From contig CAZEOK010000082.1 in assembly GCA_964513745.1 (NCBI GenBank), forward strand, positions 1 through 14,092: DNA of 14,092 nt, read 5' to 3'. Both the position numbers and the translations under genes were made by a program. The notes beneath the pieces were generated by a model. The model saw nothing but the letters and a program-made list of their open reading frames with translations, ran no database searches and was not told the DNA's origin. Below, one piece after another: positions 5,516 through 12,791 of the stretch. Source of the DNA: DATDCY01 sp964513745 (lineage in GTDB: Bacteria > JAUVQV01 > DATDCY01). How positions within the stretch are numbered: the stretch's first letter is position 1; each line of letters begins with the position of its first letter.

Positions 5516-6810
5516 TCCCGACGGCGTTGGCAATCCTGCTGACCCTGCTCGTCGCGCCCCCCGGTGAATCAGCCGCAACGGCGGACAGCATCGCCGGCCG
5601 CACACTGACACTTGAAGAGTGTCTTTCCCTTGGGCTGCGGCAGAATCCGGCGGCCGAGATCGCCAGGCAAAATCTGGCGGCGGCCAGGGGGAAGCTCGAC
5701 GAGGTAAAAGGCGGGACCTACCCGACCTTGCGACTCTCGGCTGCGTACACCTACACCACGCCCGCACAAACCGCGGTGGCCTCATCGACCGACAGTTTTG
5801 ACAACCGGTTCTTCCTCAAGCAGACCCTCTACGATGCCGGCCAGACCTCGAGCCTTGCGGAAGGTGCGATGCATGGTGCCCGAGCGCTGGAGTCCGATCT
5901 GAAGAGGTCAGCCCTGGACATCGCTCTAAACGTCCAATCCTCCTTCTTCGAGGTGTTGCGCCGGCGGGATTTCATCGCGATCGCCGAAGGGGCCCTGCAC
6001 AGCTCGGGGCAGCACGTCGAGCAGGCGCAGGAGCTCCACAAGGAGGGCCTGGCACCCCGCTCCGACGTCATCAAGGCCGAGGTCCAGGCCGCCAACGCGC
6101 AGCTGGAACTCATCCGGGCGCAGAACGCCTGGCTCCTGGCGAAGGCCGCCCTTTCGTCGGCGGTGGGCCTGCCCGTGACAACGGAATTCGCCCTGGTCGT
6201 GCCGGAGATCGCCGATGATTCGCCGGTGCCTTCCTTGTCCAGCGCGCTCCTTGACGCCGTGGCGCAGCGCCCCGAACTCGCGGCGGTCAAGGCCAGGCAG
6301 GCCGCTGCCGACTCAGCCGTCGAACAGGCAAGAAGCGGCCTCTACCCGACGGTCAGCCTCGACGCTTCCTACGGCTGGCAGGAAAGTGAGTTCGTCCCCC
6401 TCGACACCAAGTGGAGCGTCGGAGTGACGATCGGCATCCCGGTGTTCGAGCGACGGGTGGCGCGCGCACGGGTCAACCAGGCCCTGGCCAACCGCAGCGG
6501 CCTGCAAGCCGCCGAGACACAGACGCTGCGTGCCGTCGAGCTTGAGGTCGAGCAGGCCTGGCTCCTGCTGAAGGAAGCGCGGGAGCGGCGCGGGGCGGCA
6601 AAGAAGGTCCTTGAACAGGCGGAAGCGGACATCAGGGTCTCCGAGGGGCGGTACCGGGAAGGCCTCGGCAACATTCTGGAGGTGATCGATGCCCGCACTG
6701 CCCTGACGCAAGCCTCGGGCAACGCAGTAATCGCCTGTTACGACAGCGCGTTGGCCCTCGCCCGCCTCGACCGGGCGTTGGGGGCGAAGATTCCGGAGGA
6801 GAGAGAATGA
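5491..6810 (+). CDS. TolC-family outer membrane efflux protein
   Basis: A 439-residue outer membrane channel subunit. A signal peptide covers about 1-30 (ALAILLTLLVAPPGESA). The first outer-membrane-efflux repeat begins TLTLEECLSLGLRQNP and runs to about 230, and the second starts near ALLDAVAQRPELAAVKARQA and runs to about 435, giving the duplicated coiled-coil and beta layout expected of TolC. Length is normal for the family. The start is GTG 5491 with GGGAG at 5481-5485, overlapping the sensor gene by 25 bp. The last four bases form ATGA with the adaptor start. It would trimerise and dock with the adaptor encoded next to form the outer part of a tripartite pump. Confidence 0.92.
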   Translation: MHTGRSRIVPTALAILLTLLVAPPGESAATADSIAGRTLTLEECLSLGLRQNPAAEIARQNLAAARGKLDEVKGGTYPTLRLSAAYTYTTPAQTAVASSTDSFDNRFFLKQTLYDAGQTSSLAEGAMHGARALESDLKRSALDIALNVQSSFFEVLRRRDFIAIAEGALHSSGQHVEQAQELHKEGLAPRSDVIKAEVQAANAQLELIRAQNAWLLAKAALSSAVGLPVTTEFALVVPEIADDSPVPSLSSALLDAVAQRPELAAVKARQAAADSAVEQARSGLYPTVSLDASYGWQESEFVPLDTKWSVGVTIGIPVFERRVARARVNQALANRSGLQAAETQTLRAVELEVEQAWLLLKEARERRGAAKKVLEQAEADIRVSEGRYREGLGNILEVIDARTALTQASGNAVIACYDSALALARLDRALGAKIPEERE

Positions 6811-7904
6811 GCGGAAAGAAGTGGGTCATCATCGGAGTTGCACTCGCCGTGGCCACCACCGGGGCGGTCCCGGCATATCGAAAGTTCGCCGGCGCCACGG
6901 CCGCGGCGCCGCAGTACCGCACCGAGACGGCAAAGCGCCGCGACATCGCGTCGTCGGTCCAGGCGACCGGTGTCATCAGGGCGAAAGTCGGCGCCGAGGT
7001 CAAGGTCGGCGCACGCATCTCCGGCCGGGTCGAGAAGCTCTACGCCAACATCGGCGATGTCGTCACCAGGGGGCAGCTGATCGCGAAGCTCGAGCAGGAA
7101 GACCTGGAGGCAAGGGTCAACGAGGCGCGCATGAACCTGCGGATCGTCGAGGCCAATCTCGAACTGGCCCGGAAGAACCGCGAGCGGATGACGAACCTCT
7201 ATGCGAAGGACTACGTGGCACGCGACAAGGTAGACGTCGCGGAGCGCGACGTCAAGGCCGCCGAGGCCCAGGCCGACCAGATCCGCGAGACGGTACGGTT
7301 TCACCAGACCCAGATGTCCTACGCGGACATCCACGCGCCGATCGCCGGCGTGATCGCCAACGTCGCGACCCAGCAGGGGGAGACGGTGTCCGCGTCCGCC
7401 TTGAGCGTGCCGACCTTCGTGACAATCGTGGACCTCGGCCGGCTCGAGCTCTACGTCTATGTCGACGAGACCGACATCGGCAGGATCCGGCCCGGCCTTG
7501 AGGTCCAATTCACCGTGGACTCCTTTCCCGACAAGGTCTTCGAAGGTGCCGTCGCCGCGATCTACCCCAAGGCGACGATCCAGGATAACGTGGTCTATTA
7601 CGTCACGGTCGTCTCGATCGAGAACCCGGCCCCGGCACCCGGGAGCCTGCACCTGCTGAAGCCCGACATGACGGTCAACGCCACGATCGCCCTGAGCCGG
7701 CGCGAGCAGGTCTTGACCGTCCCGACCCGTGCCATCAGGCGCGAGGGGGGCAAGAAGGTGGTCCAGGTGCTGGATGCCGGCAAACCTGCATCCCGGTCGA
7801 TCCGGACGGGTGCGAAGGACGGCTCGTACACGGAAATTCTCGAAGGGCTCACGGAAGGCGATGCCGTCGTCATCGGCGAGTTGGCCGATGATGCGAAATC
7901 GTAG
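6807..7904 (+). CDS. Periplasmic adaptor (membrane fusion) protein, MacA/HlyD type
   Basis: A 365-residue adaptor that would bridge the inner membrane ABC transporter and the TolC-like channel. One N-terminal helix (about 5-24, KWVIIGVALAVATTGAVP) anchors it. Two lipoyl half-motifs flank an alpha-hairpin: VGARISGRVEKLYANIGDVV (about 71-90) and the later ADIHAPIAGVIANVATQQGE. The hairpin spans about 95-165 (EARVNEARMNLRIVEANLEL onward). Beta-barrel and membrane-proximal domains follow, ending VLTVPTRAIRREGGKKVVQV. GGAGGA at 6795-6800 precedes the ATG, which overlaps the TolC stop. Pairing with a MacB-type ATPase and permeases rather than an RND pump marks it as MacA-like; the substrate could be a lipid, peptide, siderophore or drug and cannot be told from sequence. 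Confidence 0.93.
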   Translation: MSGKKWVIIGVALAVATTGAVPAYRKFAGATAAAPQYRTETAKRRDIASSVQATGVIRAKVGAEVKVGARISGRVEKLYANIGDVVTRGQLIAKLEQEDLEARVNEARMNLRIVEANLELARKNRERMTNLYAKDYVARDKVDVAERDVKAAEAQADQIRETVRFHQTQMSYADIHAPIAGVIANVATQQGETVSASALSVPTFVTIVDLGRLELYVYVDETDIGRIRPGLEVQFTVDSFPDKVFEGAVAAIYPKATIQDNVVYYVTVVSIENPAPAPGSLHLLKPDMTVNATIALSRREQVLTVPTRAIRREGGKKVVQVLDAGKPASRSIRTGAKDGSYTEILEGLTEGDAVVIGELADDAKS

Positions 7905-7920
7905 CCGCCGCATCCGGCGG
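7905..7920 (+). promoter_or_regulatory. Intra-operon hairpin after the adaptor stop codon
   Basis: CCGCCG (7905-7910) and CGGCGG (7915-7920) pair perfectly around a CATC loop, starting at the base after the adaptor TAG. No U-run follows, so it is unlikely to end transcription. It may protect the upstream message or tune the adaptor:ATPase ratio. It lies in the 47-bp gap before the ATPase start. Confidence 0.45.
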
Positions 7921-7951
7921 ACGTTCACCATCACCAGGGGAGGAAGATCGC

Positions 7952-8631
<680 letters not shown>

Positions 8632-8632
<1 letters not shown>

Positions 8633-9843
8633 TGTCGATGAAAACCGCCGCGCACGTCTCGCTCCAGGGCCTGGGGAAATACAAGACGCGGACCTTCCTG
8701 ATGATGCTCGGGATCATCGTCGGGATCGCGACCCTGACCGTGGTCGTTTCGATCAGCAAAGGCATGCAGAAGAAGGTGATGCAGGGCATCCAGAGCTTCG
8801 GGCCGAACGCGGTCATGGTTTCCGCGGGCGGCGGCAAGATGTTCGGCCCCCCCGAGGACCGGGTGACCACGCTGACGCTCGAAGACGCGGCGGCCCTCAA
8901 GGAGAGCGTCCCCGGCGTGGTGACCGTCGCGCCGTTCACAGTCAACATCGAGCAGAACATCATCGCGGGCGCCAAGAGCGCCACCTCCCCCGTGGTCGGT
9001 GTCACGCCGGAGTTTGCCGAGGCCTGGCAGTGGTACACCGACCGGGGTGATTTCATCACCGACGAGGACACGGCGTCCCTGAGCCGCAGCGCCGTCATCG
9101 GGCAGACCGTCGCGCGGGAGCTCTTCGGCGACCAGGACCCGATCGGCGAGACAATCCGGGTCAACGCCACGACCTTCACCGTCGTCGGTGTCCTCTCTCG
9201 TCGGGGGATGAGCGCGATGGGGATGGACATGGACCGGCGGGTCATGATCCCGCTGACGACCGCGATGAGGAAGCTCTACAACAGTACCCATCTCGGAATG
9301 ATCCGCCTTTATCTCGATGACGCCTCGCGGCTCAAGGACGCGACCGCGACTGTCACGGCGATCCTCAAGGAGCGCCATCGCATCACGCCGCCCGACGAGA
9401 ACGACTTCAGGACCATCAACACGATGTCGATGGCAATGGTGGCCTCCGGTGTCGCCAGGACGCTGGGGACCTTTCTCGGCTTGCTGTCGCTGGTCTCGCT
9501 GATCGTCGGCGGGATCGTGATCGCGAACATCATGTTCGTCTCGGTCGGCGAGCGCAGGAAGGAGATCGGCATCCGCCGCGCCTTCGGGGCGACAGCCGCG
9601 GACATCCGCCGGCAGTTCCTCGGAGAGGCGCTGCTCGTGACGACCTGCGGCGGTTTGGCGGGCACCCTGGTCGGGATCGTCATTTCCCTCGGTTTTGCGA
9701 AGGTGAAGAACATGCCCGCCGTGATTTCCTGGGAGCCATTCGCGCTGGCGCTGGTCTTCTCCGGCCTGGTCGGCGTGCTCTCCGGTCTGCAGCCCGCTCG
9801 GCGGGCCGCCGCGCTCGACCCGGTTGAGGCGATCCGGGGCTGA
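8632..9843 (+). CDS. ABC transporter permease 1, MacB/FtsX type
   Basis: A 403-residue inner membrane subunit with the standard four-helix FtsX/MacB plan. TM1 is at about 20-41, followed by a large periplasmic MacB_PCD-type domain (about 45-275), then TM2 at about 278-303, TM3 at about 332-355 and TM4 at about 368-388. The coupling region ERRKEIGIRRAFGAT (307-321) and the C-terminal ARRAAALDPVEAIRG are family hallmarks. The periplasmic domain has a Met-rich patch, MSAMGMDMDRRVM (193-205). ATG 8632 overlaps the ATPase stop, with GAGGAGGG about 8 bases upstream; ATG 8638 is an alternative two codons later. The MacB-like mechanism would push periplasmic substrate into the adaptor and TolC channel rather than move it across the inner membrane. 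Confidence 0.93.
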
Positions 9844-9865
9844 CCGGCAGGCACCCTCCCGCGCC

Positions 9866-11083
9866 ATGAAGCTGATCACGGGCACCCGGATCGCGCTCAG
9901 GACGCTCTTCAGCCACCGGCTGCGGACCGCTCTGGCGGCCCTCGGGATCGTGATCGGCGTCTGCGCGGTGATCGTCATGGTTGCGATCGGCGAGGGCGCG
10001 CAGCGCGAGGTCCTCTCGAGGATCCAGGCGATGGGCACGGACCTGGTTGTCGTGGCCAGCGGCCAGGTCAAGGTGGTCGCGGGCCGCAAGCGGCAGACCG
10101 GCGACGTCACGACGCTGACCATGCGGGACCTCAGGGCCGTCCGCGAGGAGGCGCGGCGGATCCTGGCCGTCGCCCCTTCCCAGAGCCGGAAGATGCTTGT
10201 CAGGTTCGAGACGGTCAGCGCGACGACGACCATCGACGGCACGGCCGAGGAGATCCTGGCGATTCGTAATCTGCGTCTTCGCAGCGGCAGGTTTTTCAGC
10301 GACGAGGAGAACCGGTCGCTCCAGCGGGTCGCGGTCATCGGCACGACGGTCGCGGGCAACCTCTTCGAGGATCGTAACCCCGTGGGCGAAACGGTGCGCA
10401 TCGGGAAGGTCGGCTTCGAGGTCGTCGGCGTCCTCGACGAGAAGGGCACCGACCTCGTGGGCAACGATCAGGACGACGTGATCTTCGTGCCGGTCGACAC
10501 CGCGCTGCGACGGCTCTTCAACATCACCTACATCAACAGCCTGTTCATCCGGGCAAAGAGCTCGGCCCTGATTGACGAGGCGGCTGCGGAGGTGACGGCT
10601 CTGCTGCGGGAGAGGCACCGTCTGGGAGAGAAGCCGGACGACTTCACGGTTCAGAGCCAGACCGAGATCCTCAAGACCGAGGAGGAGACTTCGCAGACCT
10701 TCACCAACCTGCTGGGCGCGGTTGCGGCGATCTCGCTGCTCGTCGGCGGAGTCGGCATCCTCGCCGTGATGCTGATGGCGATCAAGGAGCGGACCCGGGA
10801 GATTGGCGTGCGCCGGGCCGTGGGCGCACTGCGCCGCGATCTGCTGCTCCAGTTCATCGTCGAGTCCCTGGTGTTGAGCGTCTGCGGCGGCGCCACCGGC
10901 ATTCTGCTGGGGATCGGGCTCGCTTTCGGCGCGGCGCGCTTCACCCAGTGGCCGATAAGCCTTTCCTGGCCGGCGATCGCGCTGGCGTTCTTCTTCTCCG
11001 CGGCGGTCGGGCTGCTCTTCGGCGTCTACCCGGCCGCGAAGGCCGCCCGGCTGGATCCGATCGAGGCGCTCCGGGCCGAATAG
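9866..11083 (+). CDS. ABC transporter permease 2, MacB/FtsX type
   Basis: A 405-residue paralogue of the previous gene product with the same layout: TM1 at about 20-41, a periplasmic domain at about 45-280, TM2 at about 284-306, TM3 at about 331-355 and TM4 at about 368-388. It has the coupling segment KERTREIGVRRAVGA (307-321) and the ending AAKAARLDPIEALRAE. The two permeases are clearly different in sequence, especially in the periplasmic domain, so a heterodimer sharing one ATPase is likely. In-frame codons reach back to 9824 inside permease 1, but ATG 9866 is chosen because MKLITGTRIALRTLFSHRLR is the usual family N-terminus. Its ribosome site is weak (only AGG about 14 bases upstream), which contrasts with every other gene in this operon. 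It ends the exporter run. Confidence 0.92.
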   Translation: MKLITGTRIALRTLFSHRLRTALAALGIVIGVCAVIVMVAIGEGAQREVLSRIQAMGTDLVVVASGQVKVVAGRKRQTGDVTTLTMRDLRAVREEARRILAVAPSQSRKMLVRFETVSATTTIDGTAEEILAIRNLRLRSGRFFSDEENRSLQRVAVIGTTVAGNLFEDRNPVGETVRIGKVGFEVVGVLDEKGTDLVGNDQDDVIFVPVDTALRRLFNITYINSLFIRAKSSALIDEAAAEVTALLRERHRLGEKPDDFTVQSQTEILKTEEETSQTFTNLLGAVAAISLLVGGVGILAVMLMAIKERTREIGVRRAVGALRRDLLLQFIVESLVLSVCGGATGILLGIGLAFGAARFTQWPISLSWPAIALAFFFSAAVGLLFGVYPAAKAARLDPIEALRAE

Positions 11084-11116
11084 CGGGTGACCGGCCTGCA
11101 TCCCGAGCGCGAATGC

Positions 11117-11127
11117 GGTACAGTACC
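11117..11127 (+). promoter_or_regulatory. Possible -10 box and palindrome before the HD-domain gene
   Basis: GGTACAGTACC is a perfect 11-base palindrome. It contains TACAGT (11119-11124), a fair sigma-70 -10 box placed so that transcription would begin about 2 bases before the ATG at 11133. The -35 position (CTGCAT, 11096-11101) matches the consensus poorly. No Shine-Dalgarno sequence lies between the box and the ATG. Confidence 0.35.
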
Positions 11128-11132
11128 CGCTC

Positions 11133-11705
11133 ATGGGCGCAAAGATCGTCAGCGAAGCTGATCTCGCGATCCTGTTGGAGGCGGGCCTCAGCCAGGAGGA
11201 TATCCGACACAGCATCCTCGTGGCGGAAAAGGCACTTGATATCGCGCGAAGAACCGGGAAAGACCTCGACAGGGAGTTGATTGCGCGCGGTGCGTTGTTT
11301 CATGACCTCGGGAAGGCGCTGACGCACTCCTACCAGCACGGCGAACTTGGCGCCGAAATCGGGAAGCGCTTCGGTCTGCCCAAAGCAATCACCGACATTG
11401 CGCGGAAACACTTCCACGGGGGGCTGACCGCAAAGGAGGCCGAAAACCTCGATCTCCCGGTCGTCGACTACACGCCGCGGCTCCTCGAAGAGCGCATCAT
11501 CCTCTATGCCGACCGTCTTGTCGATATCATCACCGAGGGCTTCTTCAACCTCCAGGACGATCAGGAAGCCGAGCAGCGTTTCGAGGAAATCATCACGCAC
11601 TATCGCGGCTACGGGAAAGACAAACCGACGAGCGAACGCTATCTGAGCTATCACCGTGAGATAGCCGGGCTCATCGCCGCGGCAAAGAAGCACTCCTCTG
11701 CCTGA
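11133..11705 (+). CDS. HD-domain (HDIG) metal-dependent phosphohydrolase-like protein, TIGR00295-like
   Basis: A 190-residue cytoplasmic HD-superfamily protein. Likely metal ligands are H26 (RHSILVAEKA), the H57-D58 doublet (ALFHDLGKA), H69 (QHGELGAEI) and H93/H95 (ARKHFHGGLT), with D127 in YADRLVD. The TAKEAENLDLP segment followed by YTPRLLEERIILYADRLVD resembles, from memory, the uncharacterised TIGR00295 family of small HDIG proteins. HD proteins hydrolyse phosphate esters of nucleotides or other small molecules, but the substrate here cannot be assigned. The gene starts 49 bp after the exporter operon and may be separately transcribed; no ribosome site is visible. It runs convergently into the LysR gene, with only 14 bp between stops and no terminator hairpin. 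Confidence 0.85.
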   Translation: MGAKIVSEADLAILLEAGLSQEDIRHSILVAEKALDIARRTGKDLDRELIARGALFHDLGKALTHSYQHGELGAEIGKRFGLPKAITDIARKHFHGGLTAKEAENLDLPVVDYTPRLLEERIILYADRLVDIITEGFFNLQDDQEAEQRFEEIITHYRGYGKDKPTSERYLSYHREIAGLIAAAKKHSSA

Positions 11706-11719
11706 TCTCTCCCCCCGAC

Positions 11720-12634
11720 TCAGTCGACACGCGGCTGCCAGGCCCGCGCGAATGCACCCAGCGCGGCTAGCGCCGGTGTTTCCTTCTTGTTGCGGTGCCG
11801 GACAATGTAGAAGGTCCGGCTCGCTGCGAGTCCTTTGACGCGTATCTTCACCAGCCAGCCAGCCGAGATCTCGTTGCAGACCGTCAGCGTCGAAAAATAG
11901 GCGACGCCAAGCCCGCTCATAACCACCTGCTTGATCGCCTCGACGGAAACAAACGTCATCGTCTCGCGAAAGGCCAGCCCGCGCTTTGACAGGTGCGCCT
12001 CCATGACGGCCCGTGTCGCGGAGCCCGCCTCCCGCATGATCAGCCGCTCCCGGGAGAGTCGATGCGGGGTCACCGTAGACTCGTTGGCCAGGGGGTGACC
12101 GGGGGCGCAGGCGAAGAAGATCTCGTCCTCGAGAAAGGGCTCCGAGACCAGGTCCCCTGAGGCCGCCGGGGCCCCCATGAACCCGAGGTCGAAATCATTT
12201 CGCAGGAGTTTCTCCTCGATGTGCGCGGAGTTCTCGACTGCCAGGGTGACCGCCACCCGGGGATACTTTGTCGAGAACTCCGCGAGCAGCGGCGGCAGGT
12301 AGTAGATGCCGACCGAGGTGCTCGCGCCGATCCTGACCGACCCCGCGCCGATCTTCCTGAGCGCCGAAAAATCCTGAGAGATCTCCCGCACCAGCCCCTC
12401 CGCCCTTGCCGCATGCTCCTCCAGCAGGTGGCCGGCGTCGGTCAGGTGCACCTTCTTCCCGAGCACCTCAAACAGTGGCGCGCCGAGGATTATCCCCAGC
12501 TCTCGAACCTGCACTGAAACGGCTGACTGAGTCAGGCCCAGCTGTGACGCAGCTCTCGTGAAATTGCGCTCGCGGGCCACCGCGCGAAAGACGCGAAGCT
12601 GGTGCAGCGTCAGCCGGTCGAATTGGTCATGCAT
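11720..12634 (-). CDS. LysR-family transcriptional regulator (CysL/CbbR-like)
   Basis: A 304-residue regulator, the normal LysR length. The N-terminal winged helix-turn-helix is at about 8-67 (LTLHQLRVFRAVARERNFTR, then AASQLGLTQSAVSVQVRELG). It is followed by a linker helix and a periplasmic-binding-protein-like effector domain (about 95-300) starting VRIGASTSVGIYYLPPLLAE. This domain resembles the CysL/CbbR branch, whose members control sulfur and carbon assimilation or transport; the effector here is unknown. The start is ATG 12634; the neighbouring ATG at 12630 is out of frame. No ribosome site is seen. It is divergent from the RND exporter at 12792, the usual arrangement for a LysR regulator and its target, and its likely promoter overlaps a dyad at 12635-12649. 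Confidence 0.93.
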   Translation of the reverse strand: MHDQFDRLTLHQLRVFRAVARERNFTRAASQLGLTQSAVSVQVRELGIILGAPLFEVLGKKVHLTDAGHLLEEHAARAEGLVREISQDFSALRKIGAGSVRIGASTSVGIYYLPPLLAEFSTKYPRVAVTLAVENSAHIEEKLLRNDFDLGFMGAPAASGDLVSEPFLEDEIFFACAPGHPLANESTVTPHRLSRERLIMREAGSATRAVMEAHLSKRGLAFRETMTFVSVEAIKQVVMSGLGVAYFSTLTVCNEISAGWLVKIRVKGLAASRTFYIVRHRNKKETPALAALGAFARAWQPRVD

Positions 12635-12649
12635 TGATTATATTTATCA
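12635..12649. promoter_or_regulatory. Dyad TGAT-N7-ATCA, candidate LysR operator
   Basis: The perfect inverted repeat TGAT (12635-12638) and ATCA (12646-12649) lies right against the LysR start in an AT-rich stretch that stands out from the GC-rich surroundings. LysR regulators bind short dyads in divergent promoter regions and often repress themselves. The dyad overlaps the predicted LysR -10 box, which fits autorepression. The exact T-N11-A core of the family is not matched. Confidence 0.4.
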
Positions 12650-12651
12650 TA
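12646..12651 (-). promoter_or_regulatory. Probable -10 box of the LysR gene
   Basis: Read on the minus strand this is TATGAT, one mismatch from TATAAT, 11 bases before the LysR ATG. Transcription would begin about 4 bases before the start codon, giving a very short leader. Seventeen bases further upstream is TGAAAA, a poor -35 match. Confidence 0.35.
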
Positions 12652-12791
12652 TACATGAGAACTATGCATTTTCATTTTCATCAGCAGAAGCCTAGCTTTT
12701 CTAGCAACGAATGAAGGGAGGTGGACGCCTTGAGCCTCCTCGGCCATGACTCGGGCAGCGGCGAACCGTAAGGGACGCGAAGGAGGCGGGC

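Noticed and set aside
11700..11722. A bidirectional terminator between the convergent HD and LysR genes
   Set aside because: Only 14 bp separate the stops and no stem with a T-run can be drawn; the two transcripts probably overlap.
12730..12771. A 13-codon TTG-initiated frame after GGGAGGTGG, a possible leader peptide of the RND gene
   Set aside because: The start is rare, no codon bias or regulatory residue run is visible, and such short frames are common by chance.
12760..12791. GGGACGCGAAG with a GTAA loop before the RND gene, reminiscent of part of a GEMM (c-di-GMP) riboswitch
   Set aside because: Only a short stretch is similar. The GAAA-type P1b stem and the whole second helix are missing, and the segment already contains the ribosome site directly before the ATG.
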